Shown here piece after piece: positions 34,942-43,114 of a stretch of 63,570 nucleotides of DNA. Position 1 is the stretch's first letter; every line of letters begins with the position of its first letter. Under the pieces are notes generated by a model. That model worked only from the letters and a program-made list of their open reading frames with translations, had not been told where the DNA came from and did no database searches. The position numbers were made by a program, and so were the translations under genes. The stretch is taken from NCBI GenBank assembly GCA_015655015.1, contig JAATFV010000146.1, positions 1-63,570 on the forward strand, written 5' to 3'. The DNA is from Chitinophagales bacterium (lineage in GTDB: Bacteria; Bacteroidota; Bacteroidia; Chitinophagales; Chitinophagaceae).

Positions 34942-35352
34942 ATGAAAAGTAATTCACAACACCTTATTTTCATTGTAGACGATGATCCCGATGACAGGCA
35001 GATCATACTCGATGCTTTTTTAGAAAACAGTCCCCAGATCGATTATGTATTCATTGAGAATGCAGAAACGCTCCTGGAAAATTTGTATTCTGATGAATCC
35101 GATTATCCGGCTCTTATTTTATTAGACCTGAACATGCCTGGCATGTTAGGACTCCAGGCGCTCAAAGAGATCAGGGGGAACAAGAAGTTCAGCCAGATCC
35201 CCATCATTGTGCTTACTACATCCACACTTAATCAGGATCGTAGAACATCTTACGAATTGGGTGCCAGTTGTTTCCTTCATAAGCCGGATTCCTATGGAGA
35301 GTTGGTGGAGATCACCAATTCCATAGTAAAACTCTGGCTGTATGAAAATTAA
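34942..35352 (+). CDS. Stand-alone response regulator receiver (CheY/Rcp1-like)
   Basis: A 136-residue single receiver domain. The acidic pocket is IVDDDPDD near 11-18, the phosphoacceptor aspartate lies in LLDLNMPGMLG (about residue 61), the conserved Thr is in IVLTTST and the Lys in FLHKPDS. The sequence matches the Rcp1-like group that partners with phytochrome-type and other hybrid kinases. It is transcribed divergently from the poly-HAMP kinase operon, 237 bases away. With no output domain it probably works as a phosphate shuttle or sink, or by protein binding. A strong bidirectional terminator follows it. Confidence 0.93.
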   Translation: MKSNSQHLIFIVDDDPDDRQIILDAFLENSPQIDYVFIENAETLLENLYSDESDYPALILLDLNMPGMLGLQALKEIRGNKKFSQIPIIVLTTSTLNQDRRTSYELGASCFLHKPDSYGELVEITNSIVKLWLYEN

Positions 35353-35388
35353 TATTTTCCGACAGGTTTTATATCCCTTTAAGAAATT

Positions 35389-35420
35389 AAAAAAGTGTGG
35401 AGATATTTCCACACTTTTTT
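35389..35420. terminator. Bidirectional rho-independent terminator
   Basis: A 13-bp perfect stem AAAAAAGTGTGGA/TCCACACTTTTTT with a 6-base loop lies between two convergent genes. It gives a U-run on both strands. Confidence 0.92.
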
Positions 35421-35451
35421 AATTTGAAGACAGAAAAACGGCACAATCCGG

Positions 35452-35832
35452 CTAAATTGCTGACTTCACCTGGGTCACCTGGTCTACTCCATTTTCTTCC
35501 GGTACATTCTGTACCTGTATCCGGCGGATAAAGTTATCATATCCCTCCTCTCCCTCATGGTTGCTATAAAGACCATAAGCATCGAGACTATAACCCACCA
35601 GCCTGTCGCTGGCTTCGATCACATATAAAATGGAAGAGTCCGAAGGATCCGACTCACCCTCAAACCGATAGGTTTTTGTGATGGTCAGATCCTCCGGCTG
35701 GTAGACTTTCCCCTTTCCGGCGGTAAATCCTTCCGGTGTCCAACGGAATTCATGGTCTTCTTTTCTAAGCCTTAGATTTTCCAGGACTGCTGACAAGGTG
35801 GTCATATCAGTTTTCATTATTTCTTCTTTCAT
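35452..35832 (-). CDS. Small conserved Bacteroidota protein of unknown function
   Basis: A 126-residue soluble protein. The recognisable core is TITKTYRFEGESDPSDSSIL, then YVIEASDRLVGYSLDAYGLY. Proteins with this core are widespread in Bacteroidota and are sometimes labelled phosphoribosylpyrophosphate synthetase. No PRPP-binding loop or other synthetase motif is present and the length is far too small, so I do not transfer that name. ATG 35832 is used; ATG 35817 (MKTDMTT) is equally possible. It is convergent with the receiver gene and shares its terminator, and is divergent from the LytS gene. Function unknown. Confidence 0.75.
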   Translation of the reverse strand: MKEEIMKTDMTTLSAVLENLRLRKEDHEFRWTPEGFTAGKGKVYQPEDLTITKTYRFEGESDPSDSSILYVIEASDRLVGYSLDAYGLYSNHEGEEGYDNFIRRIQVQNVPEENGVDQVTQVKSAI

Positions 35833-35878
35833 ACAGTAAATTTTTTGTGATGGACTGAGTTTTTGTGCATTTGTTATA

Positions 35879-35902
35879 AGGCATGGTTCAAAAGCTATGC
35901 CT
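35879..35902. promoter_or_regulatory. Dyad between divergent genes
   Basis: AGGCATGG (35879-35886) and CTATGCCT (35895-35902) form an 8-bp inverted repeat with one G-T pair and an 8-base centre. It lies in the 222-base space between the small conserved gene and the LytS gene and could be an operator for either. Confidence 0.35.
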
Positions 35903-36054
35903 CAATAGACTGCCGAACGGGAGACCCGGCGCAGGGAGATGTGCAGCGATTTGTCTTTTCATCCCCTGCATTCGTCCGGAGGTCAAAGAAATTTCATTCC
36001 GCGGTCCTTCCGGAGTAGTTTTATGAACGAAAAAGAGATAAATTACTGGTACGA

Positions 36055-37101
36055 ATGAAATTTTTCTGGAAATACCTCTTTCCGGCGTTGTACGGACTAT
36101 TATTCTATACCATCATAAGGCTGGTAAGCGATCTGACGAATGCCGACAAATTCTGGGAGCGCCGCTGGCAGCAAAATGTTATAGAGATCGGAGTGACCAT
36201 ATTAATGTCATTTGGCCTGGTAAGACTGCCCGGATACTTTCTCCGGAAATTCCAAAAAGGGAAGGGCCGGAACAGTACCGGAAAAGTGTTCCTTGAATTC
36301 GGGGAAATTCTGCTGACCGCGATGGTCATTGCCACGGCTGTCAGCAGCCTCGTCCATGTTTTATCCAACGATTACCCTATCGGGATTGATGATCTGGTGA
36401 TTGTAAATGTGCTGCTGGCGCTCTTTTTACTGTTGCATTATGCCATTGTACGGGGCAACAGTTCAATAAAAGCCTTTATTGAACAAAAGCTGCAGCTGGA
36501 AAAGATCACGAATGACAAATTGCAGACGGAGCTGAAATTCCTGAAAGCGCAATACCACCCACATTTTTTATTCAATGCACTCAATACTATTTACTTTCAG
36601 ATGGATGAGAATATAGCAGAGGCTAAAAAAAGCGTGGAAAAATTTTCGGAGCTGTTGCGCTACCAGCTATATGATCAGCAACAGACCGTACCGGTCAGCC
36701 AGGAAATTCATTACCTGGAAAATTTTATCCGGTTGCAGGAAATCCGTTCTTCTGAAAAGCTGAAGGTGACCGTTCATTTTGACGGGAAGCTGAGTGGCCA
36801 GCTGATCTATCCTTTGCTGCTGCTTCCCCTCGTGGAAAATGCCTTTAAATACGTAGGGGGGGATTATTGGATCTGTATCGGGGCCACCCTCGATGAGGGC
36901 GGGCTGAGATTTTCCGTCCACAATGCCATCCCCGCTGAAATGCCTTCCGGCACCGACGGAGGTATCGGGCTGGAAAATCTGCAAAGGAGATTGCTGCTGC
37001 TCTACCCGGACAGGCATACTTTCCGGATCGAAAAAAAAGAGGGCCGTTTTATTGCAGAGCTTCTATTGCAGGAACTGCCGGCAGAAGCCGGCCATTATTG
37101 A
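36055..37101 (+). CDS. LytS-type sensor histidine kinase
   Basis: A 348-residue membrane kinase. Four hydrophobic helices occupy the first 135 residues. A coiled coil (about 137-165) leads to the His_kinase domain with HPHFLFNALN at 168-177. The C-terminal ATPase domain has LLLLPLVENAFKY and GGIGLENLQRRL. This kinase type pairs with LytTR regulators, and one follows directly, 44 bases after the stop. The sensing part is four short helices without a large extracytoplasmic domain, so the signal is likely in the membrane or cell-internal. Confidence 0.94.
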   Translation: MKFFWKYLFPALYGLLFYTIIRLVSDLTNADKFWERRWQQNVIEIGVTILMSFGLVRLPGYFLRKFQKGKGRNSTGKVFLEFGEILLTAMVIATAVSSLVHVLSNDYPIGIDDLVIVNVLLALFLLLHYAIVRGNSSIKAFIEQKLQLEKITNDKLQTELKFLKAQYHPHFLFNALNTIYFQMDENIAEAKKSVEKFSELLRYQLYDQQQTVPVSQEIHYLENFIRLQEIRSSEKLKVTVHFDGKLSGQLIYPLLLLPLVENAFKYVGGDYWICIGATLDEGGLRFSVHNAIPAEMPSGTDGGIGLENLQRRLLLLYPDRHTFRIEKKEGRFIAELLLQELPAEAGHY

Positions 37102-37145
37102 TATTAAAATCCAGCATTGCTGTTAAAATTTTGAAACCGGACAAC

Positions 37146-37865
37146 ATGAGTGAACTGTCTCCCATTAAATGTATTATCACGGATGACGAACCTTTTGCCC
37201 GTAAGGGACTCCAGGGTTATATCAGGCAGATTAATTTCCTGGACCTGAAAGGTGTTTGTGAGAATGCGGTCGAGCTGAACTCGCTTTTGAAAAAGGAGCA
37301 GGCAGACCTGTTATTCCTGGACATCGAAATGCCTTATGTTACAGGGATCGATTTTCTGCGGAGTTTTCCCTCCCCTCCCAAGGTCATTTTTACTACGGCT
37401 TATGAGAAGTATGCACTTCAGGGATTTGAGCTGGAAGTGCTGGACTATTTGCTGAAGCCTGTTTCCTTTGAACGCTTTATGAAAGCGGCGAATAAAGCAT
37501 TCGATTATTTCCGGGCCCAGCAGGCCCCGGCCGTCGTACAGGACTATATTTTCGTAAAATCGGAGGGCAAGCTGGAAAAAATCCATTTTTCAGCTATTCT
37601 TTTTGCCGAGGCCCTGGAGAATTATGTCGCTATTTATACCGTTGAAAAAAAGATCATTACCCATCTCACGTTGAAAATGCTGCAGGAAAAGCTCCCTGCC
37701 GGTGTTTTTATTCAACCCCATAAGTCTTACCTGGTGTCCGTTGAGAAGATCAATTCCATAGAGGGTAATATTTTACACGTTTGGCAGTACCAGGTTCCCA
37801 TCAGCAAGTATCAGAAAGAAGAGGTGATGGAAAAGATCGTCAACAGCAAGCTGCTGAAACGATAA
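37146..37865 (+). CDS. LytTR-family response regulator
   Basis: A 239-residue transcription regulator. The receiver has phosphoacceptor Asp59 in LFLDIEMPYVTG and Lys in YLLKPVSF. The C-terminal LytTR DNA-binding domain (about 135-235) begins YIFVKSEGKLEKI and contains FAEALENYVAIYT and FIQPHKSYLVSVEKI. ATG 37146 (MSELSPIKCII) is chosen because a longer frame from TTG 37098 adds only residues overlapping the preceding stop. It forms a two-component pair with the LytS kinase. Targets are unknown; the secreted protein just downstream has its own promoter element. Confidence 0.94.
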   Translation: MSELSPIKCIITDDEPFARKGLQGYIRQINFLDLKGVCENAVELNSLLKKEQADLLFLDIEMPYVTGIDFLRSFPSPPKVIFTTAYEKYALQGFELEVLDYLLKPVSFERFMKAANKAFDYFRAQQAPAVVQDYIFVKSEGKLEKIHFSAILFAEALENYVAIYTVEKKIITHLTLKMLQEKLPAGVFIQPHKSYLVSVEKINSIEGNILHVWQYQVPISKYQKEEVMEKIVNSKLLKR

Positions 37866-37996
37866 CAGCCTCAGAAACAATAACAGCCTGGTGAAAGGCC
37901 GGGGCAACAGGGCCAGGCAGGCCTCAGCTCCGTTAACCCGCCGTTAATGATCCTGCAGGCGGAGTATTTTAACACCGGGGCATCCTATTTGCGGTA

Positions 37997-38004
37997 TAAC
38001 TTTG
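37997..38004 (+). promoter_or_regulatory. -7 element of the secreted protein gene
   Basis: A perfect TAACTTTG ends 17 bases before ATG 38022. A TTTT at 37967-37970 could stand in for the -33 box, but the match is weak. Confidence 0.5.
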
Positions 38005-38021
38005 TAGTAAAATCAGGTATT

Positions 38022-38666
38022 ATGAAAAAAGTTTACTTTTCTGCCCTGATCTTCTGCGGCTTATTAATTGCCGCACAGACCAACGGTCAAAGCTCCGGAG
38101 GAACCATTATTCCGGATAAAGGTGTACAGGGCCCCGCCTCCACATTCAACGCCTTCTCAGAGGATAACAGCAATATTGTCAGGATCAGCTGGCGGACTTC
38201 CAATGAAAATAATATAGATCATTTTGTGGTGGAGCATTCCACGGACAGTGTTTATTTTTCGCCTATGCACGAGGTCCTGTCCCAGGGCGGAACAGGCCAT
38301 TTTTCCTATGAGGACGAGGATGGATATCCGGCGTCGCCCGATAATTACTACCGGTTGGTAACCGTCACCAAAGATGGAAGCTCCTACTATTCACCCGTCA
38401 TCCCGGTCTATATGACAGGTAAAAAAATGCCTTTCCTGAAACCGACCGTTCTGCATATGGGCGAAACCTTACAGGTAGATCCCTATTACCGGTCCCCCGT
38501 TACCATCAATTTTTTTAATGAGAGCGGCATGAGGGTTGCAGCCTATATGGTCAACAGCAGTTATTTCAATATCAACACTTCCGGATGGGGAAAAGGCATC
38601 TTTTTCTATCGCATTTCCGATGCCAGCCACCCGCTGATCGATGCAGGTAAGATCATGGTGCTGTAA
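38022..38666 (+). CDS. Secreted protein with FN3-like domain and type IX secretion tail
   Basis: A 214-residue exported protein. A signal peptide (MKKVYFSALIFCGLLIAAQTNGQ) is followed by a beta-sandwich of fibronectin-III style (ISWRTSNENNIDHFVVEHS, then YYRLVTVTKDG), common in Bacteroidota surface proteins. The last 70 residues (SPVTINFFNESGM, KGIFFYRI, AGKIMVL) match the pattern of type A C-terminal sorting domains used by type IX secretion. The catalytic or binding part is missing, so it may be a small adhesin or surface protein. ATG 38022 fits both the signal peptide and the promoter; the frame extends upstream without support. Confidence 0.75.
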   Translation: MKKVYFSALIFCGLLIAAQTNGQSSGGTIIPDKGVQGPASTFNAFSEDNSNIVRISWRTSNENNIDHFVVEHSTDSVYFSPMHEVLSQGGTGHFSYEDEDGYPASPDNYYRLVTVTKDGSSYYSPVIPVYMTGKKMPFLKPTVLHMGETLQVDPYYRSPVTINFFNESGMRVAAYMVNSSYFNINTSGWGKGIFFYRISDASHPLIDAGKIMVL

Positions 38667-38682
38667 ACCGAATGACCTCCAC

Positions 38683-38707
38683 CCTGGTGCATCCGGCCCG
38701 CACCAGG
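38683..38707 (+). terminator. Hairpin after the secreted protein gene
   Basis: An 8-bp perfect stem CCTGGTGC/GCACCAGG with a 9-base loop begins 17 bases past the stop codon. No T-run follows, so it may be a weak terminator or an RNA-stabilising hairpin. Confidence 0.45.
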
Positions 38708-38829
38708 TTAACGGTAATGTACGCCGCATTGTCCGCCTCCTGGCGGGATACTTTCCTTACCAGCCCATACAGAGACCGCACCCCCGGTAGCCGCACCGTT
38801 TTTTCCGGGCTGCTGTTTCTGCCGATTCA

Positions 38830-38869
38830 CCGACAAATTTGTCGGAATGGGCTTTTCTTGCGTACTTAG
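38830..38869 (+). promoter_or_regulatory. Perfect 16-bp palindrome overlapping a promoter of the cytochrome gene
   Basis: CCGACAAATTTGTCGG (38830-38845) is a perfect palindrome. TTTG inside it (38838-38841) is 21 bases before TACTTAG (38863-38869), a weak -7 candidate, and the ATG is at 38915. A dimeric repressor bound here would cover the -33 box. Confidence 0.5.
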
Positions 38870-38914
38870 CTTCTCCATTCCCTGGCGTTTGCACCACCAA
38901 CAAATTACCGTTGC

Positions 38915-39853
38915 ATGAATCCAAAAAATCTTTTTACAAAAAAAGGATCCGTGATCCTGATCCTTCTCCTTCTATGCCTGATTGGTATCCAGTTTATCCG
39001 GCCCCGGCTGAACAATCCGCCAGTAACGGCTGACCTGGACGCACCCCCGGAGGTAAAACAGATCATAGAAAGAGCCTGTTATGACTGTCATTCCAATAAA
39101 TCAAAGCTGGCTTGGTTTGACCAGCCGGCGCCAGCCTATTGGCTTGTCAGGAACCATATCCTGGAAGGCAGGCAGGCGCTGAACTTTTCCGAATGGGACA
39201 AATTGTCCAAAGATCAGCAAAAAGGAATACTGTACGAATCCGTGAACCAGGCCCTTTTTAAAGAGATGCCGCTCAAACAATACCTGCTCCTTCATCCCGG
39301 GTCGGAGATCACGGATAAAGACATAGCCATTCTGAAAAACTATCTCGATACGCTCGCTCCGCCAAAAGTCAAACCGGATACATCTGCGACGATCCGGAAT
39401 AATGCATCCATTGTGACCAATGTCCGGCCTTCCCTGAATGGCATTCCTTATAACGCGGAATACAGGAACTGGGAAGCCATCAGCAGCACGGAGCGGTTTG
39501 ACAATGGTACCCTGCGGGTGATACTGGGCAATGAGATAGCTGTAAAGGCCATTAAAGAGCAGCATATCAATCCCTGGCCCGATGGCGCCCAATTCGCCAA
39601 GGTCGCCTGGGCCGGAACAATAGACCCGGAAGGCAATGTTCATACCGGGGATTTCAAGCAGGTCGAATTCATGATCAAGGATAGCCATAAATATGCATCC
39701 ACCGAAGGATGGGGCTTCGCCAGGTGGAGAGGAATGCAGCTGCAGCCTTATGGAAAAACAGCCCTTTTTACCACGGAATGCACGAATTGCCATAAACCCA
39801 TGCGCGATAATGATTTTGTTTTTACCGAACCGCTTCGCCTGGCAACAAAATAG
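38915..39853 (+). CDS. Dihaem cytochrome: haem-binding domain plus cytochrome P460-type domain
   Basis: A 312-residue periplasmic protein anchored by an N-terminal helix (about 12-28). Two covalent haem sites are present: CYDCH at 55-59 in a haem-binding domain (RACYDCHSN, then WFDQPAPAYWLVRNHI), and CTNCH at 289-293 at the end of a P460-type domain (about 185-295; NWEAISSTERFDNGTLRV, GWGFARWRG). P460 proteins oxidise small nitrogen or phenolic compounds in some bacteria, but the role in Bacteroidota is open. A haemless relative lies directly downstream, so the two probably act together. A palindrome covers the promoter. Confidence 0.88.
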   Translation: MNPKNLFTKKGSVILILLLLCLIGIQFIRPRLNNPPVTADLDAPPEVKQIIERACYDCHSNKSKLAWFDQPAPAYWLVRNHILEGRQALNFSEWDKLSKDQQKGILYESVNQALFKEMPLKQYLLLHPGSEITDKDIAILKNYLDTLAPPKVKPDTSATIRNNASIVTNVRPSLNGIPYNAEYRNWEAISSTERFDNGTLRVILGNEIAVKAIKEQHINPWPDGAQFAKVAWAGTIDPEGNVHTGDFKQVEFMIKDSHKYASTEGWGFARWRGMQLQPYGKTALFTTECTNCHKPMRDNDFVFTEPLRLATK

Positions 39854-39913
39854 AAACCATCTTATCAATTAAAAAATCAACGGGTGAACCCGGGCCATAG
39901 TAAATTTTAACAC

Positions 39914-40399
39914 ATGAAGACCTATACTTTTTTATCGATCATCGTCCTGGTCATTATATCCGGTTGCTCCGGCAGGGAGACGAATATGGCCAGTTTATAC
40001 AACCAGGAGGCATCTTTGCCCGATACCCTGTCTATTAATCCGCTTGAATGGAAAATCATCAGCTCTTCTTTCAACAGGACTAACAAAACCATGTCCACCC
40101 TTTATGGAAATGATCTGGCCGTAAAAAAAGCCCGGGCCGGTATTGCCTATCCTGCAGGATCAGTGATCGCCCTGGTCACCTGGTTACAAAAAGAAGATGA
40201 ACATTGGTTCGGCGCCCGCATACCCGCAAGTATCCAGTCCATCGAACAAATAACATTCAACGCCGGGGAAAAGGATAACGTCCTGCCCGTGTATGAGAAA
40301 AAGGAAGGGAAACTATTGAAGGCTGTTGCCGATGACCCCGGAAAAAAACAAAGCAGAATAGCCTATATTGTGGGTCAGAAAGCATCCGTAATGCCCTGA
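39914..40399 (+). CDS. Lipoprotein with haemless P460-like domain
   Basis: A 161-residue lipoprotein with lipobox IISGC (Cys18). Its core, LEWKIISSSFNRTNKTMSTL followed by YGNDLAVKKAR and YPAGSVIALVTW, parallels the P460 domain of the preceding cytochrome (NWEAISSTERFDNGTLRV, GNEIAVKAIK, FAKVAWAG). It lacks CxxCH, and its C-terminal half is shorter and different. It could be a regulatory or docking partner of the dihaem cytochrome or a decayed copy. The gap to the upstream gene is 60 bases, so co-transcription is likely. Confidence 0.7.
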   Translation: MKTYTFLSIIVLVIISGCSGRETNMASLYNQEASLPDTLSINPLEWKIISSSFNRTNKTMSTLYGNDLAVKKARAGIAYPAGSVIALVTWLQKEDEHWFGARIPASIQSIEQITFNAGEKDNVLPVYEKKEGKLLKAVADDPGKKQSRIAYIVGQKASVMP

Positions 40400-40430
40400 T
40401 CCATGCCGCTTCTTTCTTAAACAGCCGCCC

Positions 40431-41327
40431 ATGACATTTGATTTTCGCCTGAAAGTATTTCATACCGTAGCCAAACGCCTGAATTTCACAAAAGCTGCCG
40501 GAGAATTATTTATATCCCAGCCGGCAGTAACGAAACATATTCACGAGCTGGAACTGCATTTCAAGGTGAAGCTCTTCGACCGCAACGGCACGAGGATTAA
40601 GCTGACCACTGCCGGAAATATTCTGTTGCAGCATACGGAGGAGCTTTTTTCTTTGTACAGTAATCTCGAATTTGAAATGAACCATTTGGCGGGACAACAT
40701 AGCGGTCGTCTGCGCCTGGGCGGCAGCATGACAACCGGACCTTATATCATTCCCCCGATCCTGGCAAATTTTCACCATAAATACCAAAGCGTACAAGTAA
40801 CATTAACTACAGGTAATACCAGTCAGATCGAGCAGGCCCTCGAAAATAAGGAAATAGATCTGGGTATTGTAGAGGGGCATTCCCGGAATCCCTCCATCCG
40901 GTATACCGTGTTCGCTAAAGATGAGATAGTGCTGGTAAGCAATCCTGCTCATCCACTGGCCAAAAAGGAAAACATCAAGCCGGAAGAGTTAAAGCAGGTG
41001 CCTTTATTATTGCGTGAGCCAGGGTCCGGAACGCTGGAGGTGATCGCTCATGCCCTGAAACCGCTGGGAATAAAGCTCTCTCAGCTGAAAACAGAAATGC
41101 AGCTGAACAGCACCGAGATGATAAAGTCTTATTTGCTGCATTCGCCCTGCATGGCATTCCTTTCTGTTCATGCCGTATCGAAGGAGCTGCAAAACAAGGA
41201 ATACCGCATTATTGCGGTAAAAGGATTACAGATCGAACGGAATTTTTACTTTGCAAAACTGCAGGGAGAGTCCAGTCCCCTCCCCGATCTCTTCATGAAG
41301 TTCGCCCTCCGTCATAACCTGAAGTAA
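40431..41327 (+). CDS. LysR-family transcriptional regulator
   Basis: A 298-residue regulator. The N-terminal winged helix-turn-helix (about 1-65) has FHTVAKRLNFTKAAGELFIS followed by QPAVTKHIHELE. The effector-binding domain (about 90-295) includes LRLGGSMTTGPYIIPPIL and EIDLGIVEG. The exporter gene follows after 77 bases, the same pairing and order known for YeiE/YeiH-type loci, so the exporter is the probable target. A dyad just upstream of the exporter start is a candidate binding site. The effector is unknown; relatives of YeiE have been linked to sulfite. Confidence 0.93.
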   Translation: MTFDFRLKVFHTVAKRLNFTKAAGELFISQPAVTKHIHELELHFKVKLFDRNGTRIKLTTAGNILLQHTEELFSLYSNLEFEMNHLAGQHSGRLRLGGSMTTGPYIIPPILANFHHKYQSVQVTLTTGNTSQIEQALENKEIDLGIVEGHSRNPSIRYTVFAKDEIVLVSNPAHPLAKKENIKPEELKQVPLLLREPGSGTLEVIAHALKPLGIKLSQLKTEMQLNSTEMIKSYLLHSPCMAFLSVHAVSKELQNKEYRIIAVKGLQIERNFYFAKLQGESSPLPDLFMKFALRHNLK

Positions 41328-41377
41328 TCGGTCATTACCAATAGCGATTTGATTCCGGGGCGGTCAATACGGAACTT

Positions 41378-41400
41378 TGTATCCTCAACCAAAGGATACA
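41378..41400 (+). promoter_or_regulatory. Inverted repeat in front of the YeiH-type exporter gene
   Basis: TGTATCCT (41378-41385), 7 bases, AGGATACA (41393-41400): a perfect 8-bp dyad ending 4 bases before the ATG. The spacing fits a LysR-type T-N11-A site. It could also form an RNA hairpin that hides the start codon. Confidence 0.55.
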
Positions 41401-41404
41401 CATC

Positions 41405-42412
41405 ATGAAAAAGCTGGTCAGCCCGGGTCTTGAAAAAAAGATCTTTCCGGATGATTCGATAATCAGGCAACCAAAGATATTAGACAGAAGGATATCTACC
41501 CGTGAATTGATCTTCGGGATAACCCTTATCGCCTGTCTCACCCCCTGGGTCTCCCCTCCGATAGCATTGGTGATGGGGCTGATCGTGGCCCTTTTCATCG
41601 GTCATCCTTTTCTGCACCTCAATCATAAAGCCACCCATGTATTATTGCAGCTGTCCGTTGTAGGACTTGGATTCGGCATGAATGCCGGCAGCGCCCTCAA
41701 AGCAGGCAGGGAAGGGGTCTTATTTACGATCGCTTCTATTACCGGGACCCTGCTGTTTGGTTTGCTGCTGGGCAGGCTGTTACGAATTGATAAGAAGACA
41801 TCCGGTCTTATAACCTGCGGAACGGCCATCTGCGGGGGCAGCGCTATCGCAGCCATCTCTCCGGTCATTAAAGCGGAAGAGAAACAGATCTCCGTAGCGC
41901 TGGGCACAGTGTTCCTGCTGAACTCCATCGCCTTATTCCTCTTCCCGTTGATCGGGCATCTCTTACACTTAACACAGACCCAGTTCGGCCTATGGGCTGC
42001 CATAGCGATACACGATACCAGTTCCGTGGTGGGAGCGGCCGGAAAATATGGTCCCCGGGCGCTGGAAGTAGCGACGACCGTCAAACTGGCGCGGGCATTG
42101 TGGATCATACCCGTCGCTGTTCTGGCAGCGCTGTTCTTCAAAACGGGAAAGCAGAAAATAAAGATCCCCTGGTTCATTGGCGCCTTCGTCCTGGCCATGC
42201 TGATCAATACTTACCTGCCTATGCCTGCCCTAAGTCATACACTGGTGCAGACCTCCAAAACGGGACTGACGCTAACGCTATTCCTCATCGGCTCGGGATT
42301 ATCCGGGCAGGTATTAAAGAACACCGGTGTCAGGCCTCTGCTGCAAGGCGCCATACTTTGGATAGCTATTTCAACAGCAGCATTATGGGCGGTGATGAAC
42401 CTGGCAGTTTGA
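41405..42412 (+). CDS. YeiH/UPF0324-family putative anion (sulfate/sulfite) exporter
   Basis: A 335-residue inner-membrane protein with about ten hydrophobic helices after a cytoplasmic N-terminus of 30 residues. Family blocks include LSVVGLGFGMNAG, TCGTAICGGSAIAA and AIHDTSSVVGAA, the last two being the conserved re-entrant-like segments of this family. The family is annotated as putative sulfate exporter, with little direct proof. It follows a LysR regulator and is preceded by a strong dyad. ATG 41405 is the only good start. Confidence 0.92.
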   Translation: MKKLVSPGLEKKIFPDDSIIRQPKILDRRISTRELIFGITLIACLTPWVSPPIALVMGLIVALFIGHPFLHLNHKATHVLLQLSVVGLGFGMNAGSALKAGREGVLFTIASITGTLLFGLLLGRLLRIDKKTSGLITCGTAICGGSAIAAISPVIKAEEKQISVALGTVFLLNSIALFLFPLIGHLLHLTQTQFGLWAAIAIHDTSSVVGAAGKYGPRALEVATTVKLARALWIIPVAVLAALFFKTGKQKIKIPWFIGAFVLAMLINTYLPMPALSHTLVQTSKTGLTLTLFLIGSGLSGQVLKNTGVRPLLQGAILWIAISTAALWAVMNLAV

Positions 42413-42473
42413 TGAATGGGACGGAAGGCAGGGAGTTTTGCCTGTTTGGAACCGAATTGGTAATTTGCGGGTT

Positions 42474-43046
42474 ATGGAATCAGTCATTCATGAGGATAAA
42501 ACCTTTGAAAATGTCAATTACACCGAAAAAGTAATTAAGGGAAGAGAGTTCCAAACCTGCAAATTTTCAAAATGCGATTTTTCCAATAGTGATTTCTCCT
42601 ATAATAAATTCCTGGATTGCCGCTTTGAATCCTGTAATTTATCCATGATGAAATTAAAAGCAGTGACTTTAAACAACGCGGTATTTACCCATTGCAAGAT
42701 CATGGGCGTAAATTTCATGGATTGTATGGATTTTCTCTTTAGCGTTCAGTTCGAATCCTGTATACTGGACTATGCCTCTTTCATGGGCAAAAAAATGGTA
42801 AAGACCCGGTTTGTCAAAACATCTTTAAAAGAAGTGAATTTCAGTCAAACCAATCTTTCCGGTTCCTTATTTCAGGAAACAGATATGTCGGGCGCCATTT
42901 TCAGTCAGACCGATCTGACAGCCGCTAACCTGACCAACGCATTTAACTATGCGTTGGATCCGGAACTGAATATTATAAAGAAGGCTGTTTTTTCTGCACA
43001 TGGGCTGCCAGGCCTCCTGGGTAAATATAATATTAAGATCATCTAG
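42474..43046 (+). CDS. Pentapeptide-repeat protein
   Basis: A 190-residue protein that folds as a right-handed quadrilateral beta-helix. Repeats of the A(D/N)LxX pattern run from about residue 26 (CKFSKCDFSNSDFSYNKF) to about 160 (SGAIFSQTDLTAANLTNAF), with an interruption at about 85-105. The layout and the C-terminal tail, including a GLPGLLGKYNI end, resemble Qnr/McbG-like proteins, some of which bind DNA gyrase. No quinolone phenotype can be claimed. ATG 42474 is used; a longer frame starts at TTG 42438. It lies between the exporter and an acetyltransferase on the same strand. Confidence 0.85.
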   Translation: MESVIHEDKTFENVNYTEKVIKGREFQTCKFSKCDFSNSDFSYNKFLDCRFESCNLSMMKLKAVTLNNAVFTHCKIMGVNFMDCMDFLFSVQFESCILDYASFMGKKMVKTRFVKTSLKEVNFSQTNLSGSLFQETDMSGAIFSQTDLTAANLTNAFNYALDPELNIIKKAVFSAHGLPGLLGKYNIKII

Positions 43047-43114
43047 ACCCGGACTACCCTATTTATCAAAACTGGACTATGCAGGTAGGCCACAGAAATA
43101 GTAGTTTTGCTGTC

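Noticed and set aside
39101..39868. 255-codon minus-strand frame opposite the dihaem cytochrome
   Set aside because: It is opposite a gene with two CxxCH sites and a good domain match; its product is unrecognisable.
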